6,278 bases of DNA, taken from Betaproteobacteria bacterium (GTDB lineage: Bacteria; Pseudomonadota; Gammaproteobacteria; Burkholderiales; Casimicrobiaceae). Where the stretch lies: the NCBI GenBank assembly GCA_005889025.1, contig VBCZ01000021.1, positions 30,287-36,564 on the forward strand, written 5' to 3'. The notes under the pieces were generated by a model that was not told where the DNA came from, ran no database searches, and worked only from the letters and a program-made list of their open reading frames with translations. Of the stretch, positions 1 through 6,229 are shown piece after piece. A program made the translations under genes and the position numbers. Position 1 is the first letter of the stretch. Each line of letters opens with the position of its first letter.

Positions 1-533
1 CTCGCCTGCTTGTCGGCGAGCGCCTTGATCACCCTGTCGGTGATGTCGATGCGCGGGCTGGCATAGATCACCGGATCCTGGATGATGAGATCGAACTTTT
101 CGTCGAGCGCGATCTGCTGTATTACCTTATTCGCACGTTCTTGCACTGCAGTCAGCTCTTCGTTGCGACGGAGGTTGAGATCCTCGCGAAATTCTCGCTG
201 CATTCGTTGAAGGTCCCGACTCATATTGGCGAGATCCCGCTCCTTCGCCCGGCGATCGGCCTCGGACATCGTGACACCGTCCTTCTCCAGCTGCGCCTGG
301 AGGTCGCGCACCTGTTTCGACAGCTTCTGAATCTCCGCGTCGCGCCCGGCAAATTCCTTCTCGAGTTTCTGCTGCGCGCGCTTGGCCGGGGCGGCTTCCC
401 GGAACAGGCGTTCGCTATTGATGAAGCCGATTTTGTAGTCGGCGCCCTGCGCGAAGCCGGGGGCAGCAAGTGACGCGATGAATAGGATGCACGCGATCCG
501 CGCAAGGTAAATCTCAATTCGGTGTTTCAACAT
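1..533 (-). CDS. skp: Skp/OmpH family periplasmic chaperone (3' end cut by window edge)
   Basis: 177 codons are visible with no stop before the low-coordinate edge; family members in related bacteria are about 160-180 residues, so only a few residues are probably missing. The N-terminus is a signal peptide with a charged start (MLKHR), a hydrophobic core at about 12-24, and a likely cleavage after residue 28 (PGFA, then QG). The mature start contains the conserved KIGFINSERLF (34-44). Residues about 50-145 are rich in Lys, Arg, Glu and Gln with heptad-like Leu spacing, matching the long coiled-coil arms that grip unfolded outer-membrane proteins in Skp trimers. The end, FDLIIQDPVIYASPRIDIT (147-165), is the typical closing segment of OmpH proteins. 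It lies 173 bp after bamA, the usual neighbour; lpxD would be expected next. Its role is to carry unfolded outer-membrane proteins to BamA. Confidence 0.95.
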   Translation of the reverse strand, partial: MLKHRIEIYLARIACILFIASLAAPGFAQGADYKIGFINSERLFREAAPAKRAQQKLEKEFAGRDAEIQKLSKQVRDLQAQLEKDGVTMSEADRRAKERDLANMSRDLQRMQREFREDLNLRRNEELTAVQERANKVIQQIALDEKFDLIIQDPVIYASPRIDITDRVIKALADKQA

Positions 534-536
534 GCT

Positions 537-543
537 CTCCTAC
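537..543 (-). promoter_or_regulatory. Ribosome binding site of skp
   Basis: TAGGAGA on the minus strand is the clearest Shine-Dalgarno in the window. AGGAG ends only 3 nt before the ATG at 533, which is short, and 6 nt before the next codon, TTG, which would be better spaced. The start could therefore be either codon, a one-residue difference. Confidence 0.6.
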
Positions 544-550
544 GACAAGG

Positions 551-578
551 TGCGACCCCTCGCCGAACGTTGGTCGCA
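551..578 (-). promoter_or_regulatory. Hairpin in the bamA-skp leader
   Basis: The 173-bp gap between bamA and skp (534-706) contains a perfect 7-bp inverted repeat, TGCGACC at 551-557 and GGTCGCA at 572-578, with a 14-base loop. In the transcript it would end 17 nt before the skp start codon, just upstream of the Shine-Dalgarno. No U-run follows, so it is not a standard terminator. It could affect skp translation or mark a processing site that sets the bamA to skp ratio; this is inference. I see no convincing sigma-70 or sigma-E promoter in the gap. A GGAAC element near 690 has its only TCAA partner too close. Confidence 0.35.
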
Positions 579-706
579 AGAATGTACGGCAAACCGCTCC
601 CCGAAGCTCGAGGCCGCGCAACGTACGTCCAGGCGGCATGATAGTCCTGCGGCGAGCGGATGAGGAGACAACGAGTTGATCGGGCAGCGACGGTTCCACT
701 AGGCTT

Positions 707-3046
707 TCAGAAAACGGTCCCGACCTGGAACTGGAAGTGCTGGACCCGGTCGCCGATTTTTTTGTTGATCGGGATGCCATAGCTGAATTTCAGCGGGCCC
801 ACTGGCGAGTTCCAAGCGACGCCGGCGCCTACCGAAAAGCGGAACGACTCGAGCTCCGGCTGAAAACCGTTGTCATAAATCTGGCCCGCGTCCGCAAACA
901 CCGACAGGCGCACCGATTGGTCGCCGGGCTTGGTCCCTGGCAAGGGAAAGAAAACCTCCGCGTTGCCGATGATCTTGCGCCTGCCGCCGATCGTGTTGCC
1001 CTGCGCGTCCTGCGGACCCAGCGAAGAGGTTTCGTAGCCGCGGACCGATCCAACCCCGCCCGCGTAATAGGCCTTAAAAAACGGCAGCAGCCGGTTGCTC
1101 AACCCGCCGCCGTAGCCGAGCTCGGTGCGAAGCATCAGAACGGACGCGAGCGGCAATGGCGTGAACCATTGCATCAGATAGTTCGTTCTGTAGTATTGAA
1201 GATCGCCGACAGGCAAACCAAGTTCGCCATACGCGCTTTGCAGGTAGCCCCTTGTGGGGAAGAGCGTGCTATCGCGCGTGTCGCGGGACCAGCCCGCCGT
1301 GAGGATGTAGCTGTTGGTCACAAACCCGAACCGCTTGACGAAGTCGACATAAATCGGCGGGCTTTGCTCGAACAGGCTCAACTTGGTGTGTTCCAAGCGC
1401 CCGCCGATGTTGATGGTGTCGGTCTCGGTGATGGGTACGCCGAATCCGATAGCGGCGCCGAGAGTCGAAGAGGAATACTGCGCGATCGGAAGTGACGAGG
1501 GGTCGATGTTCTTGTTGTAGAGCTCGATCGTGCGCGAAACGCCATCGGGCGTCCAGTAAGGTTCGACCGAGGAAAGCGCGATGGTGCGATTGACCCGGCT
1601 GGTGTTGACGGCGGCGGTCACCGAGTTGCCCGTGCCGAAGACGTTGTTCTGCGAAACCGAGCCGGATAGAACGACCCCCTCCGACGTGGAATAGCCGACT
1701 CCGGCAAGCAGGTTGCCCGTCGCCTTTTCGGTGACAGTGATGTCGATATCGACCTGGTCTGGACTGCCGGGGACGGCCGGAGTCTCGATATTGACATCCT
1801 CGAAAAAGTTGAGCCGGGTGATGCGCACCTTGGAGCGGTCGATCCGCGTCGAGTCGTACCATGCGCCCTCGAGCTGCCGCACTTCGCGGCGGATAACGTC
1901 GTCCCGCGTCCGGCTGTTGCCGCTGATGTTGATCTTGCGGATGTACACCCGCCGGCCCGGGTCGATGAAGAATGTGAACGCAGCCTGACGCTTGCTCCGA
2001 TCGATTTCAGGAACGGCATTGACGTTGGCGAAGGCGTAGCCATCGCTTCCCAGCCGGTCGGTGATGGCTTTCCCCGATTGGGTCAACTTCTCTCGCGAAT
2101 AGACGTCGCCCGGCTTGACCTGAATGAGCCGCCGCAATTCGGCTTCCGGCAGGAGAAGCTCTCCGGCAATCCGCACGTCGGACACCGTATAGCGCGGGCC
2201 TTCGGTGATATTGACGGTGATGTAGATCTCCTCCTTGTCGGGCGTGATCGACACCTGTGTCGAATCGACGGCGAATTCGAGATATCCGCGATTGGTGTAG
2301 TAGCTGCGCAACGTCTCGAGGTCGGCGGCAAGCTTTTGCTTCGAATACTGGTCGTTTTTGGTGTACCAGGTCAGCCAGCCCGGCGTCGAAAGCTGCATCT
2401 CGCTGATCAGTGTCTTTTCGGGAAACGCCTGCGCGCCGACGATGTTGATGTTGGCGATCTTGGCGACGTCGCCTTCCTCCACGGTGAAATTGACTGCGAC
2501 CCGGTTGCGCTCCTGGGGCGTCGCCGTGGTCGTGACTTTCATCGCGTAGTAACCGCGATTGATGTATTGCCGCTTGAACTCCTGCTCGGCGCGTTCCAGC
2601 GCGGAGCGATCAAAAATACGCGACTCGGCGATGCCGATATCCTTGAGCGCCTTTTTCAGCGTGTCCTTCTCGAATTCCTTGGTGCCCACGATGTCGATCT
2701 GACTGATGGTCGGCCGTTCCTGCACGATAACGACAAGCACGCCGTTTTCTGCCTCGAGGCGGACGTCCCGGAAAAAGCCGGTGGCGTAAAGGGCCTTGAC
2801 CGCGGCCGATGCTTTTTCGTCGTCGACCCGATCGCCCACTTTGATCGGGAGATAGTTGAATACCGTGCCCGCTTCGGTGCGCTGCACGCCTTCCACGCGG
2901 ATGTCCTTGACGATGAACGGCTCGAACGCAAGCACGCTTCCGGCGAAGAATGCCGCAAGCATCGCACAGAAAGTTTTGATCTTGCAGCGGACTAGCGGCT
3001 TCGCCGGCCGCGCGAAGCGGCGGTCAGAAGAGTCGTGAAAGGTCAT
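707..3046 (-). CDS. bamA: BamA outer-membrane protein assembly factor (Omp85 family)
   Basis: This 779-residue protein is the central subunit of the beta-barrel assembly machine, which folds and inserts outer-membrane proteins. A signal peptide ends near residue 40 (GSVLA, then FEPF). Five POTRA domains follow at roughly 43-111, 112-193, 194-283, 284-363 and 364-440. The 16-strand barrel covers about 441-779. It contains the Omp85 element WSRDTRDSTLFPTRGYL (586-602) and the conserved loop-6 motif VRGY (668-671). The chain ends in a beta-signal, FQFQVGTVF, with the expected terminal Phe. The start is the uncertain part. The only ATG upstream of the signal core lies inside the end of rseP, has no clear Shine-Dalgarno, and gives an unusually long polar stretch of about 22 residues before the hydrophobic core. 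The next ATG (at 2962) would leave a 12-residue signal with no positive charge, so the long form is preferred. Overlap with rseP suggests translational coupling. Confidence 0.97.
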   Translation of the reverse strand: MTFHDSSDRRFARPAKPLVRCKIKTFCAMLAAFFAGSVLAFEPFIVKDIRVEGVQRTEAGTVFNYLPIKVGDRVDDEKASAAVKALYATGFFRDVRLEAENGVLVVIVQERPTISQIDIVGTKEFEKDTLKKALKDIGIAESRIFDRSALERAEQEFKRQYINRGYYAMKVTTTATPQERNRVAVNFTVEEGDVAKIANINIVGAQAFPEKTLISEMQLSTPGWLTWYTKNDQYSKQKLAADLETLRSYYTNRGYLEFAVDSTQVSITPDKEEIYITVNITEGPRYTVSDVRIAGELLLPEAELRRLIQVKPGDVYSREKLTQSGKAITDRLGSDGYAFANVNAVPEIDRSKRQAAFTFFIDPGRRVYIRKINISGNSRTRDDVIRREVRQLEGAWYDSTRIDRSKVRITRLNFFEDVNIETPAVPGSPDQVDIDITVTEKATGNLLAGVGYSTSEGVVLSGSVSQNNVFGTGNSVTAAVNTSRVNRTIALSSVEPYWTPDGVSRTIELYNKNIDPSSLPIAQYSSSTLGAAIGFGVPITETDTINIGGRLEHTKLSLFEQSPPIYVDFVKRFGFVTNSYILTAGWSRDTRDSTLFPTRGYLQSAYGELGLPVGDLQYYRTNYLMQWFTPLPLASVLMLRTELGYGGGLSNRLLPFFKAYYAGGVGSVRGYETSSLGPQDAQGNTIGGRRKIIGNAEVFFPLPGTKPGDQSVRLSVFADAGQIYDNGFQPELESFRFSVGAGVAWNSPVGPLKFSYGIPINKKIGDRVQHFQFQVGTVF

Positions 3047-4376
3047 TGAAAAGCGCTAAAGCCATCAGCATGGCCAGCACGGCCATGCCGATGCGCTGGC
3101 CGACCTCGAGAACCCGGTCGGATACGGGACTGCCTTTGATAATCTCGGCGAGATAATACATCAAGTGCCCGCCATCGAGTAAAGGCACCGGCAGCAGATT
3201 GAGAACGCCGAGACTGATGCTGATCAAGGCGAGATACGCGATGAATGTCAGCACGCCTGCCTGCGCTGACTGACCCGCGTAGTCGGCCATCGTCAGAGGT
3301 CCGCTGATGTTCTTGAGCGACGCGTCGCCGGTGATGATCCGGCCGAGCATCTTGACCGTGAACAGCGATAGATCCCATGTCTTGCGGAATCCCTGCACGA
3401 GCGCCTCGCCCACACCGTAGCGCACGGTGATCGACACGCGCTCGGCGACGGCCGGGTCGACCGCCAGCCGCATCCCGGCGAGGCCGACGCGTCGCCCATT
3501 TTGTTCGCTCGATTCCGGCGTGAGCTCGGCATGGTACTCGACCCCTTCGCGAAGAACGGTGAACGTCAGCCGCTCGCCGGGATGCGCATTGGTGATCGCA
3601 GCCGCATCGGACGGTGAACGCACCTGAATGCCGTCGACGGCGACGATCGTATCGCCTGGCCGCATGCCGGCTTGTTCCGCGGGCTTGCCTAGAAGCGTTT
3701 CGTTGATTAGCGGGGCCCCCAGATCCGCGCGAATGCCGAGCGCCGCGAGGAAGTTGCCTTCCCAGTCGGAGCGCGTCAACGTCGACAGCGCCAGCACGCG
3801 GGTGGCGCTCGTTCCATCAGATCGCTGCACGCTGATCGCTGCATCGTGTTCGCCGGACGCTTTGAGCAAGCGCCAGCGCAGATCCTGCCACGATTGCACG
3901 CGTTCACCATCGACGGCGGTAACGGTGTCATGCTCGGCGAACCCGGCCAGCGCGGCAGCCGAGCCCGCGGGTGGTGGCGCGAGGATCGTACGCTGCCCCG
4001 GAATCCCCGCCATGTAGCTGCCGGCGAACAGCAACACCGCCAGCAGCAGGTTGGCGATCGGCCCCGCGGCGACAATGGCAATGCGCTTCCACACGCTTTG
4101 GCGGTTGAACGCGTGCGGCAGATCGGAGGGCGCGACGGTTCCCTCGCGCTCGTCGACCATCTTGACGTAACCGCCGAGCGGTATCGACGACAAGGCCCAT
4201 TGGGTTCCGTCGGCGCCGACGCGCCGCGACCATACGATGCGCCCGAAGCCGACGGAAAAGCGCAGCACTTTCACTCCAACCAGACGCGCAACGACGAAGT
4301 GTCCGAGTTCGTGAAAGACAACCAGCACGCCCAGCGTCACGGCGAAAGCGAGCAGCTTCTGGAGGATGTCGATCAT
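3024..4376 (-). CDS. rseP: RseP site-2 zinc metalloprotease (regulator of sigma-E pathway)
   Basis: This 450-residue inner-membrane protease is the same length as E. coli RseP. In the family it makes the second, intramembrane cut in anti-sigma factor RseA after DegS, freeing sigma-E, and it also clears remnant signal peptides. The zinc motif HELGH is at residues 22-26 in the first membrane segment. The GFG turn (43-45) and a membrane-associated loop around IPLGGYVKM (65-73) follow. Two periplasmic PDZ domains lie at about 125-205 and 210-290, the second containing GMRPGDTIVAVDG (237-249). The third zinc ligand and active-site region is NLLPVPLLDGGH (393-404, D401). A final membrane segment ends the protein. 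The ATG gives the normal N-terminus with HELGH about 20 residues in. It starts 19 bp after cdsA, and its last 23 bp overlap the apparent bamA start. Whether its substrate here is an RseA homologue cannot be told from this window. Confidence 0.97.
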   Translation of the reverse strand: MIDILQKLLAFAVTLGVLVVFHELGHFVVARLVGVKVLRFSVGFGRIVWSRRVGADGTQWALSSIPLGGYVKMVDEREGTVAPSDLPHAFNRQSVWKRIAIVAAGPIANLLLAVLLFAGSYMAGIPGQRTILAPPPAGSAAALAGFAEHDTVTAVDGERVQSWQDLRWRLLKASGEHDAAISVQRSDGTSATRVLALSTLTRSDWEGNFLAALGIRADLGAPLINETLLGKPAEQAGMRPGDTIVAVDGIQVRSPSDAAAITNAHPGERLTFTVLREGVEYHAELTPESSEQNGRRVGLAGMRLAVDPAVAERVSITVRYGVGEALVQGFRKTWDLSLFTVKMLGRIITGDASLKNISGPLTMADYAGQSAQAGVLTFIAYLALISISLGVLNLLPVPLLDGGHLMYYLAEIIKGSPVSDRVLEVGQRIGMAVLAMLMALALFNDLSRLF

Positions 4377-4395
4377 GCGGTCGCGTGTCTCGCTG

Positions 4396-5241
4396 TCAGC
4401 GTATGACGTAGTGGGAGACGAGCGCGGCCGCCGGCATGGCCGCCGTCAGAGCGTCGATGCGGTCGAGGACACCTCCGTGCCCTGGCAGGATGGTTCCGCT
4501 GTCCTTGATGCCACGCTGGCGCTTGAGCTGCGATTCGAACAAGTCTCCGACGACCGACAATGCCGTCAGCAGCAAGAGCGTCGCGACCCATGCCGCCGCA
4601 AATCCAAGGCTCAACTTCCGGGTGTAGCCCAAGTCATGGGCAAAAAGCAGCAGGATAGCTGCGTAGATACAGACCGCAAGCATTGCGCCGCAGACACCTT
4701 CCCAGGTCTTGCCGGGGCTGATCGACGGCGCGAGCTTGCGTCGGCCGAAGCGGCGTCCGGCGAAATACGCTGCGGTATCTGCGATCCATACGATCGCCAT
4801 CATTGCGAGCAGCAGTCCGGGCGATTGCGCCCGCATCTCCACAACGGCCACCCAAGTCGCCAGAAGCAAGAGCCAGCCAACCAGTGCCAGCACAAGCTTG
4901 GATTCCACCGGCCATCGCGAATAGAGCCACAACGGCGCAACGAACAGCCAGAATATCGTCGCACTCCCGCACACCAGCAAAACGAGCGCTTCAGGCCACG
5001 CTTGCCCGGGTGCAAAGCCTGCAGGTATGAGAAACAGCAGGACGGCGCCGATCAGCATGGTTCCGGCGACAAACAGAAGCGACGCGTTCTTGTGCAAACC
5101 CGCGACATTTGCCCACTCGCTGGCGCCGACCACGACGATCGCCAGCGTGATGGCTCCCCATACGCGCGTGCCGAGGCCGAACATCGCGGCCAGCACCAGC
5201 GGAATGAGGATCACCGCGGTAAGGACCCGCGTCTTCAGCAT
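4396..5241 (-). CDS. cdsA: Phosphatidate cytidylyltransferase (CDP-diacylglycerol synthase)
   Basis: This 281-residue integral inner-membrane enzyme should join CTP and phosphatidic acid to make CDP-diacylglycerol, the branch-point precursor of the phospholipids. The length fits the family (E. coli about 285). Roughly eight or nine hydrophobic segments can be seen, for example at residues 7-22, 27-45, 55-75, 84-105, 116-134, 140-160, 185-201 and 211-232. The family signature is intact at residues 237-263: S-x2-KR-x4-KDSG-x2-LPGHGG-x2-DRID. The conserved Asp at 233 (VGDLFES) and SPGKTWEG (175-182) are also present. The ATG chosen gives the typical MLKTR N-terminus; the upstream sequence has an A6 run and no clear Shine-Dalgarno. 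The frame stays open upstream to the uppS stop, but without an ATG. rseP starts 19 bp downstream with no dxr between. Confidence 0.97.
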   Translation of the reverse strand: MLKTRVLTAVILIPLVLAAMFGLGTRVWGAITLAIVVVGASEWANVAGLHKNASLLFVAGTMLIGAVLLFLIPAGFAPGQAWPEALVLLVCGSATIFWLFVAPLWLYSRWPVESKLVLALVGWLLLLATWVAVVEMRAQSPGLLLAMMAIVWIADTAAYFAGRRFGRRKLAPSISPGKTWEGVCGAMLAVCIYAAILLLFAHDLGYTRKLSLGFAAAWVATLLLLTALSVVGDLFESQLKRQRGIKDSGTILPGHGGVLDRIDALTAAMPAAALVSHYVIR

Positions 5242-5285
5242 GCGGCTGCTTTTTTGTCGTCGCCGGACCGATCGAGAGCGCGGGC

Positions 5286-5299
5286 GGTCCCATGGGACC
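5286..5299. repeat. Perfect 14-bp palindrome within the uppS-cdsA spacer
   Basis: GGTCCCATGGGACC equals its own reverse complement. It sits inside a longer imperfect inverted repeat, with CGCGGG at 5279-5284 able to pair with CCCGCG at 5298-5303 if three bases bulge. In RNA it would form a compact GC-rich hairpin between uppS and cdsA. The minus strand after it has an A-run and no U-run, so intrinsic termination is unlikely. Such a hairpin could mark an mRNA processing or stability site, or simply be the core of a REP-like element. Confidence 0.6.
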
Positions 5300-5313
5300 C
5301 GCGTACCATCTGC

Positions 5314-5326
5314 GCCCGGCGCGGGC
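5314..5326. repeat. Small GC stem-loop in the uppS-cdsA spacer
   Basis: GCCCGGCGCGGGC has 5-bp arms (GCCCG and CGGGC) around a 3-base loop. It lies 14 bp from the 14-bp palindrome, so the spacer has two adjacent hairpins, an arrangement common in REP-type intergenic elements. On its own a stem this short in GC-rich DNA is weak evidence. Confidence 0.35.
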
Positions 5327-5385
5327 TGCCTCCACTCGCTGTGCTCGCCTCGCGGGTCGCCGCGAAGCAGCTCTCCATCGGTCTG

Positions 5386-6141
5386 TCAGGCACGTTCGGC
5401 CTGCAGCTGTTCCGATGTCCGACCGAAGCGCCTCTCGCGCTGCTTGTACGATGCAATCGCGGTCCCGAGCGCAGCCGCGTCGAAATCCGGCCAAAGCAAA
5501 TCGGTGAAATAGAGCTCGGTGTATGCGAGCTGCCAAAGCAGGAAGTTGGAGATGCGCTGCTCCCCGCCGGTACGAATGAACAGATCCGGCTCCGGAGCGT
5601 ATGCCATCGAGAGGTAAGGCTCCAGCGCCTCGGGAGTGAACCCACGCGCCGCCTCGGGATGCGCGCTGAGAAGGCGATTGGCGGCTTGCGCGATGTCCCA
5701 CCGACCGCCGTAATTGGCGGCGACAGTCAGCGTGAGCCTTTCGTTGGACGCGGTGAGCGCTTCGCCGGCCGCGATGAGCTCGCGTATTCTGGGCTCGAAG
5801 CGGGAGATTTCGCCGACCACCTTGAATCGGATGTCGTTTTCATGGAGCTTGGCGACTTCCTGCTCGAGCGCGCGAATGAACAGTTGCATCAGGATCGAAA
5901 CCTCTTCCGCCGGACGGCGCCAGTTTTCGCTGGAAAACGCGAAGAGCGTCAGAAACTCGACGCCTCGTTCCACACACGAGCGCACCGTCGCGCGCAATGC
6001 TTCGACACCCTTGCGATGTCCTGCCACCCGGGGCAGAAGGCGCTGTTTGGCCCAGCGGCCGTTGCCGTCCATGATGATGGCGACGTGCCGCGGCACATCG
6101 CGCACTTCGGGAACGCCACGCGTCGAGCTCATGAACGACAT
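5386..6141 (-). CDS. uppS: Undecaprenyl diphosphate synthase (cis-prenyltransferase)
   Basis: This 251-residue protein is predicted to add eight isopentenyl diphosphate units to farnesyl diphosphate, giving C55 undecaprenyl diphosphate, the precursor of the lipid carrier for peptidoglycan and surface polysaccharides. The length fits the family (E. coli about 253). The catalytic-Asp motif MDGNGRWAK is at residues 24-32 (D25). FSSENWRRP at 69-77 is the conserved substrate-binding loop. The C-terminal signature runs from about 186 to 220 and includes RTGGEQRISNFLLWQ (190-204) and TELYF (208-212), with the Arg and Glu residues that bind isopentenyl diphosphate and magnesium in the family. It should be cytosolic and membrane-associated. 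The start is the first ATG, with a second ATG three codons in; neither has a strong Shine-Dalgarno, so the start may shift by three residues. It lies 88 bp after frr and 144 bp before cdsA, and it is in the same frame as cdsA. Confidence 0.97.
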   Translation of the reverse strand: MSFMSSTRGVPEVRDVPRHVAIIMDGNGRWAKQRLLPRVAGHRKGVEALRATVRSCVERGVEFLTLFAFSSENWRRPAEEVSILMQLFIRALEQEVAKLHENDIRFKVVGEISRFEPRIRELIAAGEALTASNERLTLTVAANYGGRWDIAQAANRLLSAHPEAARGFTPEALEPYLSMAYAPEPDLFIRTGGEQRISNFLLWQLAYTELYFTDLLWPDFDAAALGTAIASYKQRERRFGRTSEQLQAERA

Positions 6142-6186
6142 CGGATTGGGTCAGTCGGTTTTTTCAAAACGCCACGAACGCGCGGA

Positions 6187-6204
6187 GTGTGCGCCGGCGA
6201 ACAC
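6187..6204. repeat. Short near-palindrome in the frr-uppS spacer
   Basis: The 88-bp spacer between frr and uppS (6142-6229) contains an 18-bp inverted repeat, GTGTGCGCCGGCGAACAC, with two 9-bp arms that pair except at one position. In the transcript it could form a small hairpin about 45 nt before the uppS start. No U-rich run follows it on the minus strand, so it does not look like an intrinsic terminator. I see no convincing sigma-70 promoter in the rest of this spacer. It may be chance in GC-rich DNA. Confidence 0.3.
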
Positions 6205-6229
6205 GTTGCGCGAGAAGGTTTGGGCCAAG

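Larger units (their letters stand above)
514..639 (-). other. Possible small leader ORF (41 codons) overlapping the skp start
   Basis: An ATG at 639 (minus strand) preceded by AGGA with 5-nt spacing opens a 41-codon frame starting MPPGRTLRG. It ends at a TGA 20 bp inside skp, in a different frame. The peptide has no recognisable domain, membrane segment or signal. Its position and ribosome-binding-like sequence would suit a leader that couples translation to skp. The same frame continues upstream into bamA as a longer open shadow, so openness alone proves nothing. I consider it more likely non-coding than coding. Confidence 0.15.
5242..5385. repeat. uppS-cdsA spacer: probable dispersed intergenic repeat with hairpins
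   Basis: These 144 bp fill the gap between uppS and cdsA, genes that are usually close together. They are GC-rich and contain a perfect 14-bp palindrome (5286-5299) and a small stem-loop (5314-5326). No stop codon occurs in any of the six frames. In the frame of uppS and cdsA the spacer would read RGEHSEWRQPAPGADGTR near its middle. I recall this kind of peptide as recurring in conceptual translations of betaproteobacterial intergenic repeats, but that is memory and not a search result. There is only one copy in the window, so repetition cannot be shown here. The part next to cdsA, including an A6 run just before the start, may be native leader. It is not likely to be a gene. Confidence 0.45.

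Noticed and set aside
660..706. Sigma-E-like promoter (GGAAC ... TCAA) after bamA
   Set aside because: Only about 13 bp separate the two elements, shorter than the usual sigma-E spacing, and the -10 match is poor.
737..1495. 252-codon open frame on the plus strand inside bamA
   Set aside because: It is antisense to the conserved BamA barrel and has no recognisable domain. Long antisense frames are expected from GC-rich codon bias.
2078..2995. 305-codon open frame on the plus strand inside bamA
   Set aside because: It is antisense to the POTRA domains and signal peptide, with no signature of its own; a codon-bias shadow.
5279..5303. Palindrome as an intrinsic terminator after uppS
   Set aside because: No U-run follows on the minus strand; the downstream sequence has an A6 run instead, and cdsA continues in the same direction.
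5242..5385. The uppS-cdsA spacer as a real N-terminal extension of CdsA or a separate small gene
   Set aside because: There is no ATG in the cdsA frame, CdsA already begins at its canonical MLKTR, and the translated spacer looks like repeat-derived Arg/Pro-rich sequence.
4991..5701. 236-codon minus-strand frame spanning the end of uppS, the spacer and the start of cdsA
   Set aside because: It overlaps two firmly identified genes out of frame. Its openness across the spacer reflects the stop-free spacer rather than a gene.
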